Of a DNA stretch of 49,359 nt, positions 18,467-25,896 are shown in pieces; positions within the stretch are counted from its first letter, which is position 1, and each line of letters begins with the position of its first letter. Under the pieces are notes generated by a model. It saw only the letters and a list, made by a program, of their open reading frames with translations. It ran no database searches and was not told the origin of the DNA. The position numbers and the translations under genes were made by a program. This stretch comes from UBA1413 sp037447215 (GTDB taxonomy: Bacteria > Bacteroidota > Bacteroidia > Bacteroidales > Prolixibacteraceae). Location of the stretch: positions 1-49,359 of the forward strand of contig JBBIHB010000023.1 in assembly GCA_037447215.1 (NCBI GenBank), written 5' to 3'.

Positions 18467-18580
18467 GAATGGATCAGGCCTCTCTTTGGAATGAAAATCA
18501 CGAAAATGGGAATACCGAAAGCGTAAAAGTTTAATGATTAGATAAATTGATTATTTTTATATTTCATAAAATGTCAATAA

Positions 18581-19264
18581 ATGGAAAATGAGCTTACATC
18601 CGAAGGCCGTTGCATATACTGCAGCCAGATTTTTGGACAAAAGGAAATAGGAAAACATCTTTCCCATCATTTAGCCCAAAGGGAAAAAGGAAGTCCAGGC
18701 AAAACAACAGGTTTGTATTGTCATATCGAGGTACAAGCCGGTCCCTATTTTTTGCAGCTACTGGTCCTTGCTGATTCCAAAATGAAAGTAATCGACAGGT
18801 TTTTACGTGAAATCTGGCTCGAATGCTGCGATCACCTAAGCTCATTCGGACACAAGGATTTTAAAGTAAAAATATCGGATACAATCGGAGATGTTTTTAG
18901 CCCCCGTATAAAAATCTATCACGATTACGATTTTGGCACCACAACAAAGGTATTTTTAAAAGGATTGAAATATTACCAGGTGGTTGAAACCAAAAAAATT
19001 GTCCTGCTTTCGCGAAATGAACCTCTTCGGATAATATGCGGCAGGTGTAATGAAAAACCTGCTGTTGAGCTTTGCACGGTTTGTATTGACAATTATGATT
19101 ATAGTTACTTTTGCGAACAATGCGCCGAAGGCCATGCCGAAGAATGCGAAGATTTTGAAGATTATGCCCGGATGCCTGTTGTGAACTCCCCTCGTATGGG
19201 GGTTTGTGGTTACACGGGTGGTAGTATTGATGTTGAATGTGATAGTTTCTATTCTGTAAGATGA
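18581..19264 (+). CDS. Zinc-finger protein with a pRiA4b ORF-3-like domain
   Basis: A 227-residue protein with three parts. Residues 11-30 form a C2H2-like finger (CIYCSQIFGQKEIGKHLSHH). Residues about 45-135 resemble the pRiA4b ORF-3/TnpR-like domain (FLREIWLECCDHLSSF and HDYDFGTTTKVFLKGL). The C-terminal part is a treble-clef or B-box/MYND-like cluster (ICGRCNEKPAVELCTVC, then YFCEQCAEGHAEEC) able to hold two zinc ions. Its stop overlaps the corA start (ATGA, 19261-19264), implying translational coupling with a magnesium channel. Function unknown. The metal-binding parts are clear, but the domain in the middle is assigned by pattern only. Confidence 0.7.
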   Translation: MENELTSEGRCIYCSQIFGQKEIGKHLSHHLAQREKGSPGKTTGLYCHIEVQAGPYFLQLLVLADSKMKVIDRFLREIWLECCDHLSSFGHKDFKVKISDTIGDVFSPRIKIYHDYDFGTTTKVFLKGLKYYQVVETKKIVLLSRNEPLRIICGRCNEKPAVELCTVCIDNYDYSYFCEQCAEGHAEECEDFEDYARMPVVNSPRMGVCGYTGGSIDVECDSFYSVR

Positions 19265-20334
19265 ATATTCCGAAGATTACCCTGAAACGTCAATTACTGA
19301 CCCGTAAAAAACCCGATCCCGGCAAGTTTGTCTTTACGGGCAAACCTATGGTTGATGAGATAGAAATCTGGTTGTTCAGGTACAATCAGGATGAATGTGC
19401 CGAAGTCAATAATATAAAACCTGATGACATTCCATTGCTGACCGACCCGGAATCGAGGTATTGGCTGAATATTTACGGTTTGAACGATCAGGATAATATT
19501 GCCCGGATATGCAAAACACTCAATATTCATGACTTGGTTATCCAGGATATACTTGATGTTAATCAGCGACCGAAATATCAGGAATTTGACCATTTCAGTT
19601 TTCTTACTATTAAATCGACCGTACCAGCGAGCGAAAATCAGGTAACGGAGCAAATCAGTTTTGTGTTTGGAAAAAATTTTCTTGTTTCATTTCAGGAACG
19701 GAAATCGGATCATTTTGAACATTTGCGTTACCGATTGCGTGAAAACAAGGGTATCCTGCGTCAGCGTGGTTCCGATTATCTTTTGTTTACTCTGCTCGAA
19801 GCAATTCTCGATAATTATTTCAAAACACTGGAGACATTTTCTATTGAGGTTGAAGATTTAAGTTTCGGAATCATTAAAACCGATCCAAAACCCTCCGTTC
19901 TGATGGAAATCGAAGCCAATAAAAAATACATCCAGATAATCAGGAAAGCTATTATGCCGATCAAGGAATTTTCGGTTATCGTTGAAAGGGGCGATAGTAA
20001 ACTCATTGAGAAAAGGCATCTTAAATATTATTTCGAAATTAAGGACCTGTGTTTTACCTTACTCGATAATTGCGACACCATTGCTTCATCACTCGAAAGC
20101 TGCAGCAACCTCTTTTTTTCTGTTCAAAACCAGAAAATGAACCAGGTAATGAAAACGCTTACAATTGTTGCCACTATATTTATCCCTCTTACATTTATTG
20201 TAGGTATTTATGGAATGAATTTTTCCTACATGCCCGAATTGGGTTGGAAATACGGATATGCAGCAATTTGGCTGCTTATGCTTATAATATTTTCAGGAAT
20301 GATCTACGTATTCAGACGTAAAAAATGGATGTAA
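19261..20334 (+). CDS. corA: CorA-type magnesium (or cobalt) channel
   Basis: The 357-residue protein has the CorA layout: a soluble alpha/beta N-terminal domain (PRYWLNIYGL-like strand, LNIHDLVIQDILDVNQRPKY), the long stalk helices, and two C-terminal transmembrane segments. The selectivity signature YGMNF stands at the end of TM1 (IFIPLTFIVGIYGMNFSYMP) and is followed by the positively charged end of TM2 (YVFRRKKW). It forms a pentameric Mg2+ channel in the inner membrane. Its start overlaps the preceding zinc-finger gene by 4 bp, an uncommon partner for corA. Confidence 0.93.
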   Translation: MNIPKITLKRQLLTRKKPDPGKFVFTGKPMVDEIEIWLFRYNQDECAEVNNIKPDDIPLLTDPESRYWLNIYGLNDQDNIARICKTLNIHDLVIQDILDVNQRPKYQEFDHFSFLTIKSTVPASENQVTEQISFVFGKNFLVSFQERKSDHFEHLRYRLRENKGILRQRGSDYLLFTLLEAILDNYFKTLETFSIEVEDLSFGIIKTDPKPSVLMEIEANKKYIQIIRKAIMPIKEFSVIVERGDSKLIEKRHLKYYFEIKDLCFTLLDNCDTIASSLESCSNLFFSVQNQKMNQVMKTLTIVATIFIPLTFIVGIYGMNFSYMPELGWKYGYAAIWLLMLIIFSGMIYVFRRKKWM

Positions 20335-20645
20335 TGAGTTTTGTTAGATTTAACCAGGTCTTATTCATCCTGTTGATATCAGTTTGTTTTTCATGATTTA
20401 CAAGGGCTCAAACCATAGAGATTGTTATCCTTGATCGTCGTGAAAGATGAATTTCAGGCATACTGCAGAAACAAATACAAAAGTGGAACAGCATGGCGAC
20501 AGCATAAGCTACCTGGCAACCGGGCATCTGAAACATAAACCCAATCCATTGTCGAAGATAAGTTATGAGGGGCTTCTCGATTACCATACGCCTCAGGCTT
20601 ACCCAAGGAAACATTATGTGCATAAACCTTATGCCCGTGACTCGT
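20334..20645 (+). pseudogene. Relic of a small secreted protein
   Basis: An ATG overlapping the corA stop opens MSFVRFNQVLFILLISVCFS, a good signal peptide. TGA follows where TGG (Trp) might have been, then FTRAQTIEIVILDRRER and another stop. A neighbouring frame from 20447 then reads HTAETNTKVEQHGDSISYLA, PNPLSKISYEGLLDYHTP and YPRKHYVHKP before stopping at 20645. I cannot name the family. The order of pieces suggests one decayed exported protein, but the second part may be unrelated. Confidence 0.3.
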
Positions 20646-20657
20646 AAGGAGACCGAA

Positions 20658-20793
20658 CTTCTATTCAAACGCCCTTGCTGAAGGGGGTGTCGTGGAGCTT
20701 GAGCTTCAGGATATGTTCTGGGGAGATTATTACGGAAGTTGTACCGATAAATTCGGCATCCATTGGATGTTTAATTGCCCGGAAAAATTATGA
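20658..20793 (+). pseudogene. C-terminal remnant of a VOC/PhnB-like protein
   Basis: The frame ending at TGA 20791-20793 reads FYSNALAEGGVVELELQDMF, then WGDYYGSCTDKFGIHWMFNC. 'ALAEGGxVxxxLQxxFWG..YGxxxDxFGxxWMxN' is the well-known end of PhnB-type vicinal-oxygen-chelate proteins. The first two thirds of the domain are not present upstream. Non-functional. Confidence 0.6.
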
Positions 20794-20879
20794 ATACAAA
20801 CTGGAGTAATCGGTAAATAAAAATATAATATTTAGGTAATCAAGAGTGCAACATTCCGGTAAATAAGAATTCAATTTTC

Positions 20880-20909
20880 GGAAAGAAAAGGGGTACACCT
20901 TTTCTTTCC
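20880..20909. terminator. Perfect 12-bp hairpin between convergent units
   Basis: GGAAAGAAAAGG and CCTTTTCTTTCC flank a 6-base loop (GGTACA). The hairpin lies between the plus-strand corA/relic unit and the end of minus-strand ruvC at 21010. No long T-run follows on either strand, so termination is plausible but not certain. Confidence 0.4.
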
Positions 20910-21009
20910 TAAGGCTGTTAAATTTGTTGTTGTATAAAACCATAAAATACAGCGATTTATGACTAAAAATGATTTAGACAACTTGATGATGTATCACGAG
21001 ATTCATAAT

Positions 21010-21564
21010 TTACTTCACTCTTTCAGGATTCTTCTTTATAAAATCTTCCCAGTTTTTAAATTCACTTTTTTGGGTGGGTTTCGAATGTTGAATAAAATGG
21101 CATATAGCAACCGCTACGGCATCGGTGGCGTCGAGTTCTTTGGGGAGGTCGGTCAGGTGAAAAATCTTCTGTAAAAAATAGGAAACCTGCTCCTTGCTGG
21201 CGCGCCCCATACCTGTAATCGACTGTTTTACCAACAGTGGGGCATACTCGAAAATCGGGAGTTTATGAAACAGTGCGGCTGCCATAATTACACCCTGCGC
21301 CCTACCAAGCTTCAGCATTGATTGTACGTTTTTGCCGTAAAATGGTGCCTCAATAGCCAGCAAATCGGGTTTGTATTCTTCAATGATCTGTAATGCCCGC
21401 CCATGAAGGTATTGTAAGCGTTGGTAATGACCATCAAATTTTCCGGGGCGCATAACACCCATGGTCAGGATTTTCGGAATATTTCCTGTTACCTGAACTA
21501 GTCCGTAGCCGGTTACTGTAGTACCGGGGTCGATTCCCAGAATGCGAAGTGATGCCTTTTTCAT
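21010..21564 (-). CDS. ruvC: Holliday junction resolvase RuvC
   Basis: The 184-residue endonuclease has the RNase H-like core with acidic catalytic residues in LGIDPGTTVTGYGLV (first Asp), LLAIEAPFYGKN (Glu) and ELDATDAVAVAICH (last Asp pair). GRAQGVIM and SITGMGRASKEQV are also standard RuvC segments. It cuts four-way junctions produced by RuvAB branch migration. It is the last gene of a minus-strand unit, overlapping the EamA transporter by 4 bp (ATGA, 21561-21564). ruvA and ruvB are not in the window. Confidence 0.95.
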   Translation of the reverse strand: MKKASLRILGIDPGTTVTGYGLVQVTGNIPKILTMGVMRPGKFDGHYQRLQYLHGRALQIIEEYKPDLLAIEAPFYGKNVQSMLKLGRAQGVIMAAALFHKLPIFEYAPLLVKQSITGMGRASKEQVSYFLQKIFHLTDLPKELDATDAVAVAICHFIQHSKPTQKSEFKNWEDFIKKNPERVK

Positions 21565-22448
21565 GTTGTCCGTTTAATAAAAAACTGCTGCCACAATATT
21601 CCGGCAACAATCAGAATAAGACCGGATAAGGTGGTAATGAATATTTTTTCGCCTAAAATCACCGTTATAAATATAAGCGAAATAAACGGTGCAATAAAAA
21701 TCAGGCTGCCAGTACGAGCGTTGTTGGTGCTGAGTTGCATGGCTTTCATCCAGAGCAGGTAGGTAATGCCCACTTCGAAAAACCCTATATAGATGGCAGC
21801 CCATAACGACGTTCCAATTGGAAAATGGAACCCTGAAAAAAACGGAACGACCAGCAGCAGATAAATAAAGCCAAACAAGAAGCTCATAAATAGTTTTACC
21901 GACTCTTCGCGTGGGTCTTTTACATTCAGAATCCAATACAAAGCCCAGAAAACAGAACTTCCCACGGAAAGGAAAACCCCAGTGAAATTGGTGTTCCTGA
22001 AACCGTCAAAGCCACCCTGCGACGATAATACCACAATACCTGCAAAACTGACTCCCATAGCGGCAAAGCTCCGCAAGCCTATTTTCTGTCCGAGCATCGG
22101 TACCGAAAGCAACGCAAGGGTTATGGGCCATATCATGTTGAGGGGTTGTGCCAGTTGGGCCGGAAGCAGAGAGTAGGCTTTAAACAGGATAAGGTAATAT
22201 CCGAAAGGATTTAACGCACCGGTAATTGCTGAACTGATAAGTTGTTTGCAAGTGGTTTTTTTCAGTTCTCCTGCTTTTCCTGTCAGCAGGAGATAAACAA
22301 AAAGAAATGTTGTTGAAATGCCGGCAGCAATAAATATAAGCTGTGAAAAATGGAGTTCACGCAAGCCCAGTTTAAAAGCAGATGCAACGGTTGACCAGAT
22401 CAACACGGCCAACAGGGCATAAATCAGGCTTTTGTCAGGTTTTTCCAT
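21561..22448 (-). CDS. EamA/DMT-superfamily transporter
   Basis: The 295-residue protein has ten predicted transmembrane helices in two homologous halves (EamA repeats). The first starts SLIYALLAVLIWSTVASAFK and the second near FTGVFLSVGSSVFWALYWIL. PxxLAQPLNMIWPI and GEKI are typical drug/metabolite transporter features. It probably moves a small metabolite across the inner membrane, but the substrate cannot be deduced. It sits 6 bp after the TPR gene and overlaps ruvC by 4 bp. Confidence 0.88.
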   Translation of the reverse strand: MEKPDKSLIYALLAVLIWSTVASAFKLGLRELHFSQLIFIAAGISTTFLFVYLLLTGKAGELKKTTCKQLISSAITGALNPFGYYLILFKAYSLLPAQLAQPLNMIWPITLALLSVPMLGQKIGLRSFAAMGVSFAGIVVLSSQGGFDGFRNTNFTGVFLSVGSSVFWALYWILNVKDPREESVKLFMSFLFGFIYLLLVVPFFSGFHFPIGTSLWAAIYIGFFEVGITYLLWMKAMQLSTNNARTGSLIFIAPFISLIFITVILGEKIFITTLSGLILIVAGILWQQFFIKRTT

Positions 22449-22454
22449 TGAATA

Positions 22455-24338
22455 CTAAGGATATTGCTCCTTTATATGCAGGTTATTCCTGAAAAATTCA
22501 TCTTCTTTATTCGGTTCAGGAGGCAAAACATTGAGGCTCCGGTATTTTTCCCTGGCCTGTTGTACAAAAATACTTCCGGGGTATTCAAACAAAATCCTTC
22601 GGTAAGCTTCTGCTGCTTTAACCGGATCGTTCAACCGGTGATTGTAGGTGTCGGCAAGCAGGTAAAGGGCATTGTCGCCGAGCAGGTCAAGTGCAAATTC
22701 CTTTACAATCCGCTCCAGCAGAGGTACGGCCAGTTCGGGTTCATCATTGGCCAGATGGATTTTTGCCTTTCTGAACAGCACATCATCTACAATGGAATGG
22801 TATGGGAAAAGCATATCAATACTGTCGAGGGTTGCAAGAGCTTCCCGGTTTTTATTCCTGAAAAACAAAAAGTCGGCACGAGAGAAATACTGCAAAGGCA
22901 TGTCAATGCTATCCTGTGTAGTATTATTCGAAATGAAAAGCGAAAGTTCCATAGCATCGTTGGCTGTAAGTTTCGATGTACTGGCTTTCAAGACATCAAG
23001 TTGGGCCTTTGCCCAGGAAAAGTTGCCCATATAGTAACCCAGCCGTGCTTTTTTCAGTTTTACTTCATCGCCTAAGTTATTGTTACGGTTGGCATCAATT
23101 ACCTGCGAATAGAGAAGAATGGATTCCCAGGGGTCGTCCATATAAAGATATACATCGGAAAGTTCGGTTTTTATTTCGCCGTTCTCGATGGGCCTTAGTC
23201 CTGGAATTTCAAGTGCTTTCTCAAGCACAGAAATGGCTTGTCGGGGATCTTCCAGATAAAATGCCAGCAAATGGGCATACTCCTTGATCAGGAAAACATT
23301 TCCGGGTATATACCCCATAGTTTCAAAGCCCTCTTTGAACCTTTCGGCCAGTTTTAGTCCATATTCCCGGTCTTCGGGCCCCTCGGTTATAAAATACTGG
23401 TAATCTGCATGTAACTTAAACATGAATGCATTACCCCAGGATGGGTTTTGCCTACCTTTCGAAAGGATATAATCGTAAGCAGCGCTTGCATCCTGATAAC
23501 TTTGGTTGTTCAGGGCGGTTTGCGCCAGCATCAGTATTTGCTGCTCTTCGGCACCGGTTCGGCGGTCGAGTGCAATGGTCTGCCTGAGTGCAGCTGCAAA
23601 TTGCCTTTCCTGGAGTAAAAACCAGATCAACAAGCGGTTATAAGCCAATACACCGGGTTCTGACTGGATACGACGTAATATGGTAGCTCTGAATTCATCA
23701 CGTAACCCGTTTTCAATGTCGAGGTACATTGCCGAAGTGAGATTGCTTTGTACACGGGGAAGATTATTCTCGTCGATCTTTACCAGATAAAGCAATTCCT
23801 CGAGCATTTTTGTATAATTGCGTAAATATGTATATACATTGGCCAGTTCATTGTGGAAACCTTCGCCCGGAATAACTTTCCGTCCATGTTCATAAAGTCG
23901 TTGTGCCCATTCAAATTCGAGCCACTGGATAAACATATTCCCGGTGTTGATGAAATTCGCCCGGTTGGCTGGAGTGGTTTTTATAGCTTCCTCGTACTTG
24001 GCAACTGCTTCGGCATCCCGTTTCTGAAGTTTAAGCAGGTAGCCCCAGTGCACAACCAAATCGGGCTGAGGATCGCGGTTCCGCCGCATTTCCCTCCTGA
24101 TCTCCTCTTCGGCTTCCAGGTAACGCTGCAACTCGGTTAAACTGGCAATGTAAAGCCTGAAATAGTAGCGGTTGTTACTGATCTGGTATATGTCTTTGAA
24201 TAGGGGTGCTGCTTTTTCAAATTCGCGGGCATTGTAATATTGCGTGGCCAATTGTACCATATTCTGGTCGAGCCGGGCTTGTCCTGAAACTACGGTAACA
24301 GAAAAAATGATCAGTATATTAAGAAAGATATTTTTCAT
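22455..24338 (-). CDS. Secreted tetratricopeptide-repeat protein
   Basis: ATG 24338 is preferred because it gives the signal peptide MKNIFLNILIIFSVTVVSGQ. The earlier 24371 start only adds a non-hydrophobic prefix. The 627-residue mature-length protein is a chain of TPR-like helical hairpins. Examples are LATQYYNAREFEKAAPLFKD, WGYLLKLQKRDAEAVAKYEE, and a final YrfG/Tol-Pal-like pair ending DPVKAAEAYRRILFEYPGS. It is likely a periplasmic scaffold for an envelope assembly. First gene of the minus-strand unit with the EamA transporter and ruvC. Such TPR-EamA-ruvC linkage does not give a specific function. Confidence 0.8.
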   Translation of the reverse strand: MKNIFLNILIIFSVTVVSGQARLDQNMVQLATQYYNAREFEKAAPLFKDIYQISNNRYYFRLYIASLTELQRYLEAEEEIRREMRRNRDPQPDLVVHWGYLLKLQKRDAEAVAKYEEAIKTTPANRANFINTGNMFIQWLEFEWAQRLYEHGRKVIPGEGFHNELANVYTYLRNYTKMLEELLYLVKIDENNLPRVQSNLTSAMYLDIENGLRDEFRATILRRIQSEPGVLAYNRLLIWFLLQERQFAAALRQTIALDRRTGAEEQQILMLAQTALNNQSYQDASAAYDYILSKGRQNPSWGNAFMFKLHADYQYFITEGPEDREYGLKLAERFKEGFETMGYIPGNVFLIKEYAHLLAFYLEDPRQAISVLEKALEIPGLRPIENGEIKTELSDVYLYMDDPWESILLYSQVIDANRNNNLGDEVKLKKARLGYYMGNFSWAKAQLDVLKASTSKLTANDAMELSLFISNNTTQDSIDMPLQYFSRADFLFFRNKNREALATLDSIDMLFPYHSIVDDVLFRKAKIHLANDEPELAVPLLERIVKEFALDLLGDNALYLLADTYNHRLNDPVKAAEAYRRILFEYPGSIFVQQAREKYRSLNVLPPEPNKEDEFFRNNLHIKEQYP

Positions 24339-24359
24339 TTTTTGAATCAAGGATTTCTG

Positions 24360-24367
24360 CAAAAATA
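24360..24367 (-). promoter_or_regulatory. -7 promoter element of the TPR-EamA-ruvC unit
   Basis: On the minus strand TATTTTTG (24367 down to 24360) matches TAnnTTTG and lies 21 bp before the chosen ATG at 24338. This supports that start over the one at 24371, which would be upstream of the element. Confidence 0.5.
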
Positions 24368-24594
24368 ACACTCTCAGCTTAAGAACGGTTTAAATGTGGT
24401 GATATGTTTTTGAAAGCAGCCAAAAAGTTCAAAGTACAGCATTATTTGGACTTCAAAGTTCATTTTAATCAAATTTTATTATCGTTTTGATTGGCTTAGT
24501 GAATTGTTATTTGCGAAAAACCTGGCAGATTTCAGTTTATCGTTTTAAAATAAGATTTTAAAGTCTTAAATTTTCTCTTTTATAACAAGTATTG

Positions 24595-24602
24595 TATTTT
24601 TG
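24595..24602 (+). promoter_or_regulatory. -7 promoter element of lipA
   Basis: TATTTTTG (TAnnTTTG) ends 16 bp before the lipA ATG at 24619. It overlaps the start of the longer lipA reading, which makes that longer start unlikely. Confidence 0.5.
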
Positions 24603-24618
24603 CCTGAAATTTGTTTTA

Positions 24619-25482
24619 ATGGCACACGAACTTCACGAAAGACAACGGTTGCCCCGATGGATGAAAATGAAAATGCCCAAGGGCGAAAACTACTCAAGGG
24701 TTAAAAACCTGGTTGAAAAGCATGGGCTTCATACAATATGCACCAGTGGCAATTGCCCCAATATTGGTGAATGCTGGAACCGGGGTACAGCAACTTTCAT
24801 GATACTTGGTGATATTTGTACCCGCAGGTGTAAGTTTTGTGCTGTAAAGTCGGGGAAGCCATTGCCTCCTGATGATTTGGAACCTGAAAAACTGGCCGAA
24901 ACTGTCAAAATAATGGGGGTTAAACATTGCGTAATTACTTCGGTTGACCGTGATGACCTCGACGACCAGGGGGCAGAAATCTGGTCGCGTACCATTACCG
25001 AGGTGAAACGTCTCAATCCGGATACCCGCATCGAGGTGCTGATACCCGACTTTCGTGGCAAAACAGAACTGATTCAGCAGGTTATAGATGCCAATCCCGA
25101 TGTGATATCACATAACCTTGAAACCGTTGAACGGCTTACCCCGTTTGTACGGTTTGCCTCGAAATACCGCCGTAGCCTTGATGTGGTAAGGTATATTGCC
25201 TCGCAGGGCAGGATTGCCAAATCGGGGATTATGTTAGGGTTGGGCGAAACCCGAGATGAGGTGCTTCAGACCATGGACAACCTGCTCGAATCAGGTGCAA
25301 AGGTTATGACCATCGGGCAATACCTGGCGCCAACAGCCACTCATATGCCGGTAATAGAGTATTTTTCCCCCGAAGTTTTTGCCGAATACCGCAAAATAGG
25401 CCTTCAAAAAGGGTTTAAATTTGTTGAAAGCAGTCCGCTGGTAAGATCTTCATATCGGGCAGAAGATCATGTACATGCCTGA
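24619..25482 (+). CDS. lipA: Lipoyl synthase
   Basis: The 287-residue radical SAM enzyme inserts two sulfurs into octanoyl groups on lipoate-dependent proteins. The auxiliary cluster cysteines are C41, C46 and C52 (CTSGNCPNIGEC), the SAM cluster is C67-x3-C71-x2-C74 (CTRRCKFC), and the C-terminal RSSY motif provides the cluster serine. The ATG at 24619 follows a TAnnTTTG element and matches the usual LipA N-terminus. It is monocistronic. lipB is not in the window. Confidence 0.96.
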   Translation: MAHELHERQRLPRWMKMKMPKGENYSRVKNLVEKHGLHTICTSGNCPNIGECWNRGTATFMILGDICTRRCKFCAVKSGKPLPPDDLEPEKLAETVKIMGVKHCVITSVDRDDLDDQGAEIWSRTITEVKRLNPDTRIEVLIPDFRGKTELIQQVIDANPDVISHNLETVERLTPFVRFASKYRRSLDVVRYIASQGRIAKSGIMLGLGETRDEVLQTMDNLLESGAKVMTIGQYLAPTATHMPVIEYFSPEVFAEYRKIGLQKGFKFVESSPLVRSSYRAEDHVHA

Positions 25483-25623
25483 TATGTTCAGATTTACCTT
25501 CTTTTTTTGTGGATTCTTCAATATGAATTTGATTGAATGGTTATGGAAAGTTTGCAATGTTAAAAAAAGATATTTTTATCTAAAATATATGCACCTGAAA
25601 TTTGGCTGATATTTTATTCCTTA

Positions 25624-25631
25624 TATTTTTG
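25624..25631 (+). promoter_or_regulatory. -7 promoter element of the methionine cluster
   Basis: TATTTTTG (TAnnTTTG) lies about 265 bp before the aspartokinase-like gene at 25897. If used, the transcript has a long leader of about 260 nt containing a small open frame and several hairpins. Confidence 0.45.
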
Positions 25632-25655
25632 CATTCATCAAAGCAAGGTATAACA

Positions 25656-25745
25656 ATGAAACCATTTATTAAAATATCAACTTCTTTGCAGGAATTAATC
25701 CGTGCAGGTGTTGTTATGCCACCATCCTTCATGGCTATGCAATAG
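25656..25745 (+). CDS. Candidate 29-residue Met-rich leader peptide
   Basis: An ATG 25 bp after the promoter element, with AAGG about 9 bases upstream, opens a 29-codon frame: MKPFIKISTSLQELIRAGVV and then MPPSFMAMQ. Three of the last nine codons are Met, and the stop lies inside a hairpin. This is the layout of an attenuation leader in front of amino-acid biosynthesis genes. Translation is unproven, and Met-codon attenuation is not an established mechanism in this phylum as far as I know. Confidence 0.3.
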   Translation: MKPFIKISTSLQELIRAGVVMPPSFMAMQ

Positions 25746-25803
25746 CCTTCAGGCAGGTTCACAGAACAGGTACTGAAGGCCATCTCGACCAACTCCCGTT
25801 TTT
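25722..25803 (+). promoter_or_regulatory. Structured leader with overlapping hairpins before the methionine cluster
   Basis: GGCTA-TGCAA-TAGCC (25733-25747) is a perfect 5-bp hairpin. GCCTTCAG (25745-25752) pairs perfectly with CTGAAGGC (25773-25780) around an inner GTTC-ACA-GAAC hairpin. The two stems share GCC at 25745-25747, so they exclude each other. CCAT-CCTTC-ATGG (25722-25734) is a further competing pair. A T-run follows at 25798-25803. I see no SAM-I core motif. Confidence 0.35.
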
Positions 25804-25896
25804 TCAAAAATTATAATTTGATCAAGTAATCGTTGCAGCTTAATTGTAGTACCGGTTACTTAATTTTAACAGCCAATATTATAACATTTAGAAAGT

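Noticed and set aside
20408..20668. Minus-strand 86-codon open frame after corA
   Set aside because: No family resemblance; the plus strand holds signal-peptide and other protein-like pieces.
25580..25807. A 75-codon minus-strand open frame before the methionine cluster
   Set aside because: It has a TTG start, no recognisable family and no upstream signals. The plus strand has a promoter element and hairpins covering the same bases.
25624..25896. SAM riboswitch before the methionine cluster
   Set aside because: I looked for the SAM-I core (a GAGGG..TGAAACC pattern followed by GGCAACC) and for a compact SAM-II-like pseudoknot near the start codon and did not find them. A covariance search would settle it.
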